From positions 62,001 to 126,000 of the forward strand of contig JADIYM010000020.1 in NCBI GenBank assembly GCA_016705245.1: a stretch of DNA of 64,000 bases. Direction: 5' to 3'. The stretch comes from Blastocatellia bacterium. GTDB lineage: Bacteria; Acidobacteriota; Blastocatellia; UBA7656; JADIYM01. Each line of letters begins with the position of its first letter. The stretch's first letter is position 1. Made by a program: the position numbers and the translations under genes. Below the pieces are notes generated by a model that worked only from the letters and a program-made list of their open reading frames with translations, searched no databases and was not told the DNA's origin. Shown here in pieces: positions 41,561 through 49,468 of this stretch.

Positions 41561-43216
41561 TTACGTTCTCCTCCAGTCGAACTCGGGGCTCTCCGGCCTG
41601 CCGTAGAGCGTGAGCGCGCCGCGCTCGCCGACCGCGTTGGGCCGCTGGAAGATCCAGTTCTGCCACGCGGAGAGTCGTCCAAAGATTTTGGTTTCGAGGG
41701 TCTCAGGACCGGCAAATCGAAGGTTGGCTTCGAGACCGGTGAGCGAGTCCGGCGAGAGACTGGCGCGCTCTTCGCAGGCGAGCCGGATCTCGTCGTTCCA
41801 GTCCAGATCTTCGACGACGAAGGTGACCAGTCCTTCGTCGTTGGCGTCGCCCGGCGTCATCGGCTCGGTGAGACCGGCGACGCGGCACGCGCGTTCGGGA
41901 TCGCCGAGGAATCGCGTTCCGAGGCGTGTGAGTCCGTTCGACATCGGCAGCGGTCCGGAATTCATCGACGAGATCGCGATGTTCACTGCGTCGCTGTCGA
42001 GCATGTAGGAGCGGTCGGCTGCGAGTGCGAGCTCGAACAGGCTGCCGGCGAAACACGAGCCCTCGTCGATGAGGGCGAAGAAGCTCTTCGCCGTCAGGTC
42101 GAGTCGCTTGAGCACGCGCTTCATGTGATGGGTGACTTCGGCGACGAACCAGTCGTCGCGACACTCGGCGAGCTGGGAATCCATGGCAAGAACTTCCGGG
42201 ATTGCCCCGCGCGTCGAGAGGATGACCAGCCCGACGTCGGGATGGTTGAAACGCAGGCGCAGGAGCGCGTCGTCGAGCTCGCGGAACATCCGCAGGACGT
42301 ACCAGTCGGCGCCGAGGTCCGAGGCGTTCGCGGGAATCGCCGGCAGGTCCTTGGGTCCGGTGATTTCGAGGCGGGCGACGCGCGGCTGCGGGCCGAACGT
42401 GAGCCGTACGTGACGGTATGCGATCGCTTCGTCCGTGATCTCTGGCTCGATGCGGTCGAGAACGACGCCCTTGCGGTCCGTGTGTCCGATGCCGGCGATC
42501 TCGGCGGCGCGCGCCTCGACCGACTCGGTGAACTTCGACGGAGGGAAAATGCCGTCGACGAGGCCCCATTCAACGGCGCGCTTGCCCTTCACGCCTTCGG
42601 CGAGCGTCGTGAAGACGTCGGCGAGGTCGCGGCGGACCTTGCGCTTGTCGACGACGCGGGTCAGGCCGCCGGTGCCGGGCAACACGCCGAGGTACGGCAC
42701 TTCGGGGAGCGCCACGGCGGAGCGACGGTCATCGACGAGGTAGATCTCTTCGCAGGCGAGGGGCAGCTCGTAGCCGCCGCCGGACGCGATGCCGTTGAGG
42801 CCGGCGATGTATCGCTGGCCGCTGTTCGCAGAGGCGTCCTCCATCGAGAGGCGCGTCTCGTTCGTGTATTTGCAGAAGTTGACCTTGAACGCGTGCGTCG
42901 AGCTGCCGAGCATGAAGATGTTCGCGCCCGACGAGAACACGCCGTCGAGCGCGCTCGTCACGATGACGCACGCGACCTCCGGGTGCTCGAAGCGGAGCCG
43001 GCTGACGGCGTCCGCGAGCTCCACGTCGACACTCATGTCGTAGGAGTTCAGCTTGAGCTGGTAGCCGGGCTTGAGGCCTTCGTTCTCCTGGACGTTGAGC
43101 TTGATGCGCGCGACGGGACCGTCGACCTCGAGCTGGATGTGGCGGTAGCGATCCGGCGACGTCTGGAAGGTGAGCGGCTCCGGATTGCCCTGTTTCGATT
43201 GTTCTGCGCTTGCCAT
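41561..43216 (-). CDS. boxC: benzoyl-CoA-dihydrodiol lyase BoxC
   Basis: A 551-residue BoxC, which cleaves the ring of the epoxide product with water to give 3,4-dehydroadipyl-CoA semialdehyde and formate. It consists of two crotonase-like halves. Seen: DRYRHIQLEVDGPVARIKLN, GVFSSGANIFMLGSSTHAFK and the enoyl-CoA hydratase-like oxyanion region NGIASGGGYELPLACEEIYL; the second half has VGLVILSTRGAIPEVL and SCFAGSLFELALAADRSYML. The ATG at 43216 is the family start. It has no Shine-Dalgarno; a TTGCGT-N17-TATACT promoter ends 7 nt before it, which suggests a leaderless mRNA. Confidence 0.96.
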   Translation of the reverse strand: MASAEQSKQGNPEPLTFQTSPDRYRHIQLEVDGPVARIKLNVQENEGLKPGYQLKLNSYDMSVDVELADAVSRLRFEHPEVACVIVTSALDGVFSSGANIFMLGSSTHAFKVNFCKYTNETRLSMEDASANSGQRYIAGLNGIASGGGYELPLACEEIYLVDDRRSAVALPEVPYLGVLPGTGGLTRVVDKRKVRRDLADVFTTLAEGVKGKRAVEWGLVDGIFPPSKFTESVEARAAEIAGIGHTDRKGVVLDRIEPEITDEAIAYRHVRLTFGPQPRVARLEITGPKDLPAIPANASDLGADWYVLRMFRELDDALLRLRFNHPDVGLVILSTRGAIPEVLAMDSQLAECRDDWFVAEVTHHMKRVLKRLDLTAKSFFALIDEGSCFAGSLFELALAADRSYMLDSDAVNIAISSMNSGPLPMSNGLTRLGTRFLGDPERACRVAGLTEPMTPGDANDEGLVTFVVEDLDWNDEIRLACEERASLSPDSLTGLEANLRFAGPETLETKIFGRLSAWQNWIFQRPNAVGERGALTLYGRPESPEFDWRRT

Positions 43217-43223
43217 GCCGCGG

Positions 43224-43252
43224 AGTATAGGAGAAGTCGGAGTCGCACGCAA
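43224..43252 (-). promoter_or_regulatory. predicted leaderless promoter of boxC operon
   Basis: TTGCGT (43247-43252) and TATACT (43224-43229) with a 17-bp spacer on the minus strand; 7 nt remain to the boxC ATG. Only 8 bp separate it from the divergent boxR -35 hexamer. Confidence 0.7.
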
Positions 43253-43260
43253 GATAATGC

Positions 43261-43289
43261 TTGGAGTGACCCAGTATCGGCAGTATAGT
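43261..43289 (+). promoter_or_regulatory. predicted leaderless promoter of boxR
   Basis: TTGGAG (43261-43266) and TATAGT (43284-43289) with a 17-bp spacer; 7 nt remain to the GTG at 43297. The geometry mirrors the boxC promoter. A single TGCA (43289-43292) overlaps the start region and might be part of the BoxR operator. Confidence 0.65.
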
Positions 43290-43296
43290 GCATCCC

Positions 43297-44058
43297 GTGA
43301 CGTCCGAACTCGATCGCGAAGAAGCCCGGGAGATTGTAAAGCGCGTGGGGCTGCGGGTGCGGCGGACGCGCGCGGCGCGAAAGCTGACGATGCGCGAGGT
43401 GGCCGAGACTTCAGGGGTTAGCCTGCGTTTCCTTTCGCAGCTGGAAGCGGGAGAAGCGAACATCTCGATTGGCCGGCTGGCGTCGGTGGCCAAGGCGCTC
43501 GGGGTGTCGGTCGTGGAACTGGTCGCCGAGAATCCGCGGTGGGGGCAGAAGGGCGACTCGGTCGCGTTGCTCGGGTTGCGCGGTGCGGGGAAGAGCACGA
43601 TCGGACCGCGGGTGGCCGGACAGCTTGGGCTCGAGTTCATCGAGCTCGACGAGCGGATCGAGGAGGCGGCGGGGATGGCACTTGCGGAGATCTTCTCGAT
43701 GCACGGCGAGGGGTACTACCGCAGGCTCGAGACGGAAAGCCTCGAGACGCTGCTCGGTCAGCAACGGCCGTCCGTGATCGCGCTTTCGGGCGGGATCGTG
43801 CACAACGAGGACGCTTTTGCCGCGGCGCGGCGTGGCTGTACGACGGTGTGGTTGAAGGCGCAGCCGACTGATCACATGCAGCGCGTGATCGACCAGGGCG
43901 ATCGCCGGCCGGTGGCGAATCGGCCCGATGCGATGGAGGAGTTGCGGGCGATCCTCGCCGCGCGCGAGCCGCTGTATTCGCTCGCGGACGTGACCGTCGA
44001 CACGTCGAGGCTCTCGATCGACGAAGCGGTTGCGCAGGTGGTGGTAGAGCTTGGGTAG
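43297..44058 (+). CDS. boxR: benzoyl-CoA-responsive transcriptional regulator BoxR
   Basis: A 253-residue BoxR/BzdR-type repressor: an N-terminal XRE helix-turn-helix (about residues 20-75: LTMREVAETSGVSLRFLSQL) fused to a shikimate-kinase-like domain (LLGLRGAGKSTIGPRVAGQL with the Walker A GAGKST, and FIELDERIEEAAG). In known BoxR proteins the kinase-like domain binds benzoyl-CoA and relieves repression of box genes. The GTG at 43297 is preferred to GTG 43288 because the -10 hexamer TATAGT overlaps the latter. It is divergent from boxC, so it most likely controls both promoters. Confidence 0.95.
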   Translation: MTSELDREEAREIVKRVGLRVRRTRAARKLTMREVAETSGVSLRFLSQLEAGEANISIGRLASVAKALGVSVVELVAENPRWGQKGDSVALLGLRGAGKSTIGPRVAGQLGLEFIELDERIEEAAGMALAEIFSMHGEGYYRRLETESLETLLGQQRPSVIALSGGIVHNEDAFAAARRGCTTVWLKAQPTDHMQRVIDQGDRRPVANRPDAMEELRAILAAREPLYSLADVTVDTSRLSIDEAVAQVVVELG

Positions 44059-44062
44059 TGCG

Positions 44063-44163
44063 GGGCTCTGTGTCTCCGAGCCTCCGTGTCTCTGTGTGCG
44101 AAGCTCTTCCGGGTGCGGAGAGAGCTTCGCGCACAGAGACACAGAGTCGCAGAGCCACGGAGG
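44063..44163. repeat. IR-A palindromic repeat, copy 9
   Basis: Arms include TGTGTGCGAAGCTC and GAGCTTCGCGCACAGAGACA. It begins 5 nt after the boxR stop and separates boxR from the tandem lipoprotein gene. Confidence 0.92.
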
Positions 44164-44257
44164 TGCTCTTCAACAGTGTTTTCCCCCGTGACAATCCAGT
44201 CCGGCTGGCGTAAGAATGCCGAGTCGGATTCTCTTCCTCTCTAAGGAGTTTCAACGA

Positions 44258-44749
44258 ATGAACGCAAAGATACTTGGTGGAGTGCTCTTCGGCGCTCTCG
44301 CGATGACGGGATGTGGCGGCGATGCGGGGACGACCACCAATGCGGCGAAGAACGTCGCGACGAATGCAGCCACGAACGCTGGCAAGACGGCGGTCAATGC
44401 CGTCACGAACGTGGCGACCAACGCCGGAATGCCGGGGGGCACGGTTGGTGGTCTTCCGGCCGACTTCCCGAAGGACATTCCGGTCTATACCGGCGCAACG
44501 GTCATCGCCGGGGCAACCGGAGCGATGGGCAAGGGCGCTACGTTCTCGACGGCAGACGATGCCGCGAAGGTCGCCGAGTACTACAAGGCCGAGCTCGCGA
44601 AGCAGGGCTGGAGCGACGTGAAGTCGGTGGCGGCTGGTCCGGCCACCAGCGTCACGGCGTCGAAGGACAAGCGAATTGTGGCCGTCGGCATTACCAAGGG
44701 CCCGGACAACAGGACGATGATCTCGGTTGGCGAGTCCGCCAAGCCGTAG
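44258..44749 (+). CDS. lipoprotein with Asn-rich repeat
   Basis: A 163-residue lipoprotein. The lipobox is GALAMTGC with the lipidated Cys at about residue 18. A low-complexity stretch of short TNA(A/T)NA-like repeats follows (KNVATNAATNAGKTAVNAVT). The globular part from about residue 65 (LPADFPKDIPVYTGATVIAG) resembles lipoproteins that help translocate or sort surface proteins, with a FSTADDAAKVAEYYKAELAK helix. I cannot name the family with confidence. The ATG at 44258 follows AAGGAG. Confidence 0.8.
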   Translation: MNAKILGGVLFGALAMTGCGGDAGTTTNAAKNVATNAATNAGKTAVNAVTNVATNAGMPGGTVGGLPADFPKDIPVYTGATVIAGATGAMGKGATFSTADDAAKVAEYYKAELAKQGWSDVKSVAAGPATSVTASKDKRIVAVGITKGPDNRTMISVGESAKP

Positions 44750-44768
44750 TCATTCGACTCGAGGAAGA

Positions 44769-44818
44769 GTGGACAGGATTACAGGATTTTCACGAGAATC
44801 CTGTAATCCTGTCCACTC
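44769..44818. repeat. IR-B palindromic repeat, copy 2 (minimal)
   Basis: Short form: GTGGACAGGATTACAGGATT mirrored by AATCCTGTAATCCTGTCCAC with a TTCACGAG centre. It ends 6 nt from the bcp stop, at a convergent junction. Confidence 0.92.
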
Positions 44819-44824
44819 TTCTGC

Positions 44825-45292
44825 TTATCCCTCTTTCAATTTCGCCAGGATCTCGGTGGCGTGCGTCTCGGGCTTCACCTTCGGCCAGACCGCAGCGATT
44901 TTCCCGGCTTCGTCGATGAGGTACGTCACGCGGTTCGTGCCCATGTACTTCCGGCCGTAAAGGCTCTTCTCGCCCCACACGCCAAACGCCTCGACGATCT
45001 TCTTGTCGTCGTCCGCAAGCAGCCGGAACGGAAGCTCGTACTTCGCGATGAACTTCTGGTGCGCTTTTTCACCGTCCGTGCTGACACCGAGCACCTCGAC
45101 GTCGAGCTTCTTGAATTGCGGGAAGTTGTCACGGAACGCGCACGCTTCCTTCGTGCAGCCGGGCGTGTCGTCCTTCGGATAGAAGTAGATGACGACCTTC
45201 TTTCCCTTGAAGTCGTCGAGCTTCACCTTCGCGCCGTCCTGATCCTTGGCCGTGAATTTCGGCGCTTTCGCGCCAACTTCGAGCAGTGCCAC
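44825..45292 (-). CDS. bcp: thioredoxin-dependent thiol peroxidase (Bcp)
   Basis: A 155-residue peroxiredoxin of the BCP/PrxQ class, reducing peroxides at the expense of thioredoxin. The peroxidatic Cys is in YPKDDTPGCTKEACAFRDNF, with the resolving Cys five residues later (CTKEAC). Other hallmarks: GVSTDGEKAHQKFIAKYELP and RVTYLIDEAGKIAAVW. The start is GTG 45292. Length is normal. It stands alone on its strand between two palindromic repeats. Confidence 0.95.
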   Translation of the reverse strand: MALLEVGAKAPKFTAKDQDGAKVKLDDFKGKKVVIYFYPKDDTPGCTKEACAFRDNFPQFKKLDVEVLGVSTDGEKAHQKFIAKYELPFRLLADDDKKIVEAFGVWGEKSLYGRKYMGTNRVTYLIDEAGKIAAVWPKVKPETHATEILAKLKEG

Positions 45293-45396
45293 CGGTTCAC
45301 CTCGCAGAAGAAGAATTGCCGTCGCCCCGAGATCCTAGCGATCTCGACGGGCGGCGGCAATCGCCGATCCGCAACGACGAATCTGTGGTTTCAGGC

Positions 45397-45519
45397 ACCG
45401 TCCGTGGGACGCTCGCTACCGCTCGCGGCTCAAAGAACGGGAATCGAGGAACGGGGAGATCGATGCGGGTGGTCCCCGTTTTCTGAGCCGCGAGCGGTAG
45501 CGAGCGTCCCAAGGACGGT
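45397..45519. repeat. IR-D palindromic repeat, copy 2
   Basis: ACGCTCGCTACCGCTCGCGG in the left arm and CCGCGAGCGGTAGCGAGCGT in the right, around a loop of about 32 nt, followed by GGACGGTC. Same core as the copy at 25598-25741. Confidence 0.92.
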
Positions 45520-45537
45520 CGAACGGTTCCGATCATT

Positions 45538-46458
45538 TCAGCGGTAGATCTTCGGCACGAACTTCTGCGAAGACTTCGCCGGCCGGCGATATCCGTTGTT
45601 CTGCTGCCGCTCCGGAAGCATGAGCTCTTCCGTCTGCAGGTCCTCGTACGGGATCAGGCTGAGCAGGTGCGAAATGCAGTTGAGGCGCGCGGTCTTCTTG
45701 TCGTCGGCGTCGACGACGTTCCACGGACAGATCTTCGTGTCGGTCCGGTCGAACATGACGTCCTTCGCGTGGCTGTATTCGACCCATCGGCGTCGCGACT
45801 CGAGGTCCATCGGGCTCAGCTTCCAGCGCTTCGTCGGGTTCTCGACGCGCTCCTGGAATCGGCGTTCCTGCTCGTCATCGCTCACTGAGAACCAGTATTT
45901 GACGAGGATGAGGCCCGACTGGACGAGCATTTCCTCGAACCTCGGGGCCATCCTGAGGAACTCCTTGTATTCGTCGTAACTGCAGAATCCCATCACGTGC
46001 TCGACGCCGGCACGGTTGTACCAGCTGCGGTCGAAGAGCACGATCTCGCCGCGCGCCGGAAGGTGGGGGACATAACGCTGGAAGTACCACTGGTTCTTCT
46101 CTTTCTCCGTTGGCGTGCCAAGGGCCGCGACCCGGCAGATGCGTGGGTTGAGGCTCTGGGTGATCCGCTTGATGACGCCGCCCTTTCCGGCGGCGTCGCG
46201 GCCTTCGAAGATCACCGCCACGCGCAATCCTCGGGTGCGAACCCACTCCTGGAGCTTGATGAGCTCCATCTGGAGTCGCGCAAGTTCCTCGGTGTATTTG
46301 TAGTCGCGGACGGCTTTGGGCTTCTTGCCCTTGGCCTTTATCGATTTCGGCCGCCCGATGATCTTCGGCCATTGCAGCTCGATCGACTCGGCTTCGACAA
46401 CGTTGCGTGCGACCTCGCCGCCGACGGTCTTGGGGTCCCGTTTCTTCGACTTGTTCAT
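45538..46458 (-). CDS. ppk2: polyphosphate kinase 2 (third paralogue)
   Basis: A 306-residue PPK2 with a basic N-terminal extension (KSKKRDPKTVGG). Walker A is EGRDAAGKGGVIKRITQ, followed by NPRICRVAALGTPTEKEKNQ and FDRSWYNRAGVEHVMGFCSY. The sequence is closest to the classical PPK2 of the Pseudomonas type, which uses polyphosphate to make GTP or ATP, unlike the shorter pair at 32271-33717. I start at ATG 46458; the open frame upstream is repeat-derived. It lies alone between Bcp and the peroxiredoxin gene. Confidence 0.94.
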   Translation of the reverse strand: MNKSKKRDPKTVGGEVARNVVEAESIELQWPKIIGRPKSIKAKGKKPKAVRDYKYTEELARLQMELIKLQEWVRTRGLRVAVIFEGRDAAGKGGVIKRITQSLNPRICRVAALGTPTEKEKNQWYFQRYVPHLPARGEIVLFDRSWYNRAGVEHVMGFCSYDEYKEFLRMAPRFEEMLVQSGLILVKYWFSVSDDEQERRFQERVENPTKRWKLSPMDLESRRRWVEYSHAKDVMFDRTDTKICPWNVVDADDKKTARLNCISHLLSLIPYEDLQTEELMLPERQQNNGYRRPAKSSQKFVPKIYR

Positions 46459-46582
46459 GTTGATGTCCGTTTCGGTGCTGCTGGATGAGAAGCCTGGGCG
46501 ACCGGCAGGCGAGACGAATGTAGACCCAAGTTGAGGGAAAGCCAAACGGGAAGGGGAGAGCAGGCGGGAGCGTCCGATATGC

Positions 46583-46646
46583 TTTGCGCCTTTGCGCCTT
46601 TGCGCCTTTGCGAGAGATCTCGCGCCAAGGCGCAAAGGCGCAAAGG
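46583..46646. repeat. IR-C palindromic repeat, copy 3
   Basis: TTTGCGCC units three times in the left arm and GGCGCAAA units in the right, around GAGAGATCTCG. It ends 7 nt from the peroxiredoxin stop. Confidence 0.92.
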
Positions 46647-46652
46647 TGAGAC

Positions 46653-47309
46653 CTACAGCGACTTCTTCGAAAAGTACCAGTCCGTCGTGTCGTACCCGGC
46701 CTTCATCCGCTCTTCCGCGGCCTCGGCCGTCTGCGGCGGCGGCACGATAACGTCCTCGCCCGGCTTCCAGTTTACCGGCGTCGCGACGCCGTTCTTGTCA
46801 GACGTCTGCAGGGCCTCGACCACACGCAGGATCTCGTCGATATTCCGGCCGTTCGTCATCGGGTAATAGACCATCGCCCGGACGATGCCCTTGTCGTCGA
46901 TCATGAACACGGCACGCACGGTTGCCGTCGACGACGCGCCAGGGTGGAGCATGCCGTACGCGGTAGCAACCTTCATGTCGAGGTCGGCGATGATCGGATA
47001 CGGGATCTTCACGCCGAACTTCTCTTCCATGTTCCGCGTCCAGCCGAGGTGCGCGAAGACCGAGTCGATCGACAGGCCCACGAGCTTGGTGTTGAGCGCC
47101 GCAAAGTCGTCCGCGCGACGCGCGAACTCGGTCAGTTCGGTCGTGCAGACCGGCGTGAAGTCGGCGGGGTGCGAGAAGAGCACCAGCCAGCTCCCCTTGT
47201 AGTCTGCGAGCGAAATGGGACCGTGCGTGGAATTCGCCGAAAAGGACGGTGCCGGCTCGTTCAGGCGCGGCAAGGAAGGCGCGGGGGACGCTGCGGTGTC
47301 CTGTGCCAT
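46653..47309 (-). CDS. 1-Cys peroxiredoxin (Prx6/AhpC-TSA family)
   Basis: A 218-residue peroxiredoxin. The peroxidatic Cys is in FSHPADFTPVCTTELTEFAR. The Prx6-type long C-terminal part follows with GWTRNMEEKFGVKIPYPIIA, and IDDKGIVRAMVYYPMTNGRN, and ends in PGEDVIVPPPQT. No clear resolving cysteine, so it is classed as 1-Cys. It reduces hydrogen or alkyl peroxides. The ATG at 47309 has GGAGGAAG upstream. It is probably part of the oxidant defence along with bcp and bacilliredoxin. Confidence 0.94.
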   Translation of the reverse strand: MAQDTAASPAPSLPRLNEPAPSFSANSTHGPISLADYKGSWLVLFSHPADFTPVCTTELTEFARRADDFAALNTKLVGLSIDSVFAHLGWTRNMEEKFGVKIPYPIIADLDMKVATAYGMLHPGASSTATVRAVFMIDDKGIVRAMVYYPMTNGRNIDEILRVVEALQTSDKNGVATPVNWKPGEDVIVPPPQTAEAAEERMKAGYDTTDWYFSKKSL

Positions 47310-47411
47310 GGTCGTTCTTCCTCCTTCAAACACTCAGTCGTTTAAATAGCTTCGGTGCCGGATCGTAGAGTCCGGACTGGGTCGCATCATAGCGGCGGCG
47401 TTGCCGCATCG

Positions 47412-49001
47412 CTACCGAAGCAGGATCATCCGGGTCGCGAAATCGAACGTCACGGAGTACTCGCGAAGGGCGACGAAACCAATGAGTCCCTCCAGCTCCG
47501 TTTCGGTCGTGATGCCGCTCTCGCCGTCCCGGCGGTCGGCACGCGCCGGACTGATCCGCTGGACTATGGCGTCGTATTTCGCCTCCGGCAGTCCGGCCCA
47601 CGCGAGCCGCACGTTCGGGTGAACTGCGGTGTCCTGCGTGCCCGCCGCACCCTGGCCGCGTCCCTTCCGTACCCCCGGAGCATTCGGATTGAGTCCGACG
47701 GCCGCACCGACAGCGTCATCCATCGGCACGCCCGGTGATGCCGCACCGGTGTCGATCTCGAAATTGAAGGGGCCCTTGCCGTTGACGGTCGCCTCGACGA
47801 ACACGCCCTGTCCGATGAAGCGGAACGGAGTCGAGCCCCTGACGGGTTTCGTCGACGTCGCACTTCCGGATTTCTCGAGCCTCAGTCGTGCCGACGGGTA
47901 ATCGAACGTCGTCCGAAACTGGCGCAGCAGCGGCATACCGATGATGCCGCCGAAGTTCGGCAGCTCCCAATCGATGCGGATCATCGGGACCGCGTCTACC
48001 GTGACCTCGCCGAGCGCGACCTTCTCGGCAATTCCGTAGCGGATCGGCACGCGGCCGTTGCCGCCCACGGCACCGGCATATGCCGGTTCGTCGCGAGCCG
48101 TGAATCCCGACTGCTTCGCGTACTTCGAAAAGACGACGCTGATTCCCGCGCCGGTATCGACGATGAAGGGCACGGCGGGCGCGCCGTTCATCGACATGTT
48201 GACGACGGCCAGACCCGAGATGAAGGTCATTGGCAGGGCAACGTCCGGAGCGGGCTGGCGGACGTCATAGAGTTCGCGACCGATGAGGGCGCGGCGGAAC
48301 TCGAGCTGTGCGGTCAGATTCGCAATGAGCAGTTCGTTCGTCCGGGGAGCCGCGGCGAGCGCGGCGTCGAGCGACGACACCGCCTCGCGATCGCGGCCGA
48401 GCTCGTCGAGCGCGTCGGCGCGAACCGTCAGCGCATCGCTGCGCACGGCGCGGGCCAGCACGCTTTCGCCGGCAACGGACCTTTCGGCCGATGCAAGCGC
48501 GTCGGTGGCGCGGCCTTCAGAGAGTGCAAGCCGTGCCAGGACGAGGTGGGCGAGCGGATGACCGTTCGCCGAAAGCGCGCCCGCCCTTTCGACGTCCTCG
48601 GTTGCCGCCACGAATCGTCCGGCTCGAAATCGGACGATCGCGCGGGTGGCGTGCGCGTCGGCCGACGCGACAGCGGCGACCGACTGGTTGGCCGCGGCGA
48701 TGGCCGCCGGCACGTCGTCTCGCTTGACGAATGCGATCGCGCGCCGCGCGTGAAGGGACGCCGCGAGCTCTCGCCCCGCGAGCTCGCCAGCGGGCGAGAC
48801 GGCGTCCGCCAGATCGCGGTACGCATCCGCGGCCTTGCGGTATTCGCCGGCCAGCAGGAGCCGGTCGGCGTCGTCGAGCGTAATCCTCGAACGATCGCCG
48901 ACCGCGAGCGCCGGCGTAGCGACCGCGGCCGACAGGGCCAAAACGAGGAGCGCGACGAGCGAGATGGAGCGGCTGAGCACGGCGGTGAAAACGGGACGCA
49001 T
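47412..49001 (-). CDS. exported TPR protein with two retropepsin-like aspartic protease domains
   Basis: A 529-residue exported protein. Signal peptide (ISLVALLVLALSAAVATPAL), then helical TPR-like repeats (about 40-230: LLLAGEYRKAADAYRDLADA, DALDELGRDREAVSSLDAAL), then two retropepsin-like folds. The first has FIVDTGAGISVVFSKYA, the second FEIDTGAASPGVPMDDAVGA; each DTGA motif supplies one catalytic Asp, so the two domains may together form one intramolecular active site or two monomeric ones. The ATG at 49001 starts the signal peptide. Possible role: periplasmic proteolysis controlled by TPR-mediated binding (inference). Confidence 0.87.
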   Translation of the reverse strand: MRPVFTAVLSRSISLVALLVLALSAAVATPALAVGDRSRITLDDADRLLLAGEYRKAADAYRDLADAVSPAGELAGRELAASLHARRAIAFVKRDDVPAAIAAANQSVAAVASADAHATRAIVRFRAGRFVAATEDVERAGALSANGHPLAHLVLARLALSEGRATDALASAERSVAGESVLARAVRSDALTVRADALDELGRDREAVSSLDAALAAAPRTNELLIANLTAQLEFRRALIGRELYDVRQPAPDVALPMTFISGLAVVNMSMNGAPAVPFIVDTGAGISVVFSKYAKQSGFTARDEPAYAGAVGGNGRVPIRYGIAEKVALGEVTVDAVPMIRIDWELPNFGGIIGMPLLRQFRTTFDYPSARLRLEKSGSATSTKPVRGSTPFRFIGQGVFVEATVNGKGPFNFEIDTGAASPGVPMDDAVGAAVGLNPNAPGVRKGRGQGAAGTQDTAVHPNVRLAWAGLPEAKYDAIVQRISPARADRRDGESGITTETELEGLIGFVALREYSVTFDFATRMILLR

Positions 49002-49020
49002 GCCCGAATTGTTGCACGGA

Positions 49021-49111
49021 CAGGAGAGCTGCGCACACAGAGACACGGAGACACGGAGTCGCGGAACTCCGATCCTCGGTGGCTCTGTGCCTCCGTGTGC
49101 GTAGCTCTTCT
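49021..49111. repeat. IR-A palindromic repeat, copy 10
   Basis: Arms 49021-49057 and 49079-49111 with GAGCTGCGCACACAGAGACA and mirrored GTGCGTAGCTC, between the protease gene and tRNA-His. Confidence 0.9.
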
Positions 49112-49221
49112 TGACTTCAAGAGAGATGAAGCCGCGTGGACCTCAAGTTGACACGCGGACGACCCGTTCGCTATACATGCTCGGCTTGGAGTGCGACGCT
49201 CGACCATGCGTCGCCGCCTGT

Positions 49222-49299
49222 GGCGGGCATAGCTCAGCTGGTTAGAGCGCCTGACTGTGGATCAGGAGGTCACCGGTTCAAGCCCGGTTGCCCGCCCCA
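49222..49299 (+). tRNA. tRNA-His (anticodon GTG)
   Basis: Complete cloverleaf: acceptor GCGGGCA/TGCCCGC with the His-specific extra G at -1 (49222) opposite C73, D-arm AGCTCAGCTGGTTAGAGC, anticodon arm CTGACTGTGGATCAG with GTG, T-arm CCGGTTCAAGCCCGG, and an encoded CCA at 49297-49299. Confidence 0.98.
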
Positions 49300-49310
49300 T
49301 CAACTTCGAC

Positions 49311-49351
49311 GAACGAGAAAGAGGCCGCGAAGGGGCGGCCTCTTGTCGTTC
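49311..49351 (+). terminator. hairpin terminator after tRNA-His
   Basis: AAGAGGCCGC pairs with GCGGCCTCTT, and the outer GAACGA pairs with TCGTTC. It starts 11 nt after the CCA end. The tail is not a pure T run. Confidence 0.65.
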
Positions 49352-49453
49352 GCGCCTCCGCGTCTCTGCGCCTCCGTGTCTCTGCGTGCGAAGCTCTCTT
49401 TGAGCCTATGAAGAGCTTCGCACACAGAGACACGGAGGCGCAGAGACACTGAG
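49352..49453. repeat. IR-A palindromic repeat, copy 11
   Basis: Left arm CGCCTCCGCGTCTCTGCGCC and right arm with GCACACAGAGACACGGAGGC. It separates tRNA-His from the convergent RsgA gene and ends 16 nt from its stop. Confidence 0.92.
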
Positions 49454-49468
49454 GTACGACAGCAAGGA

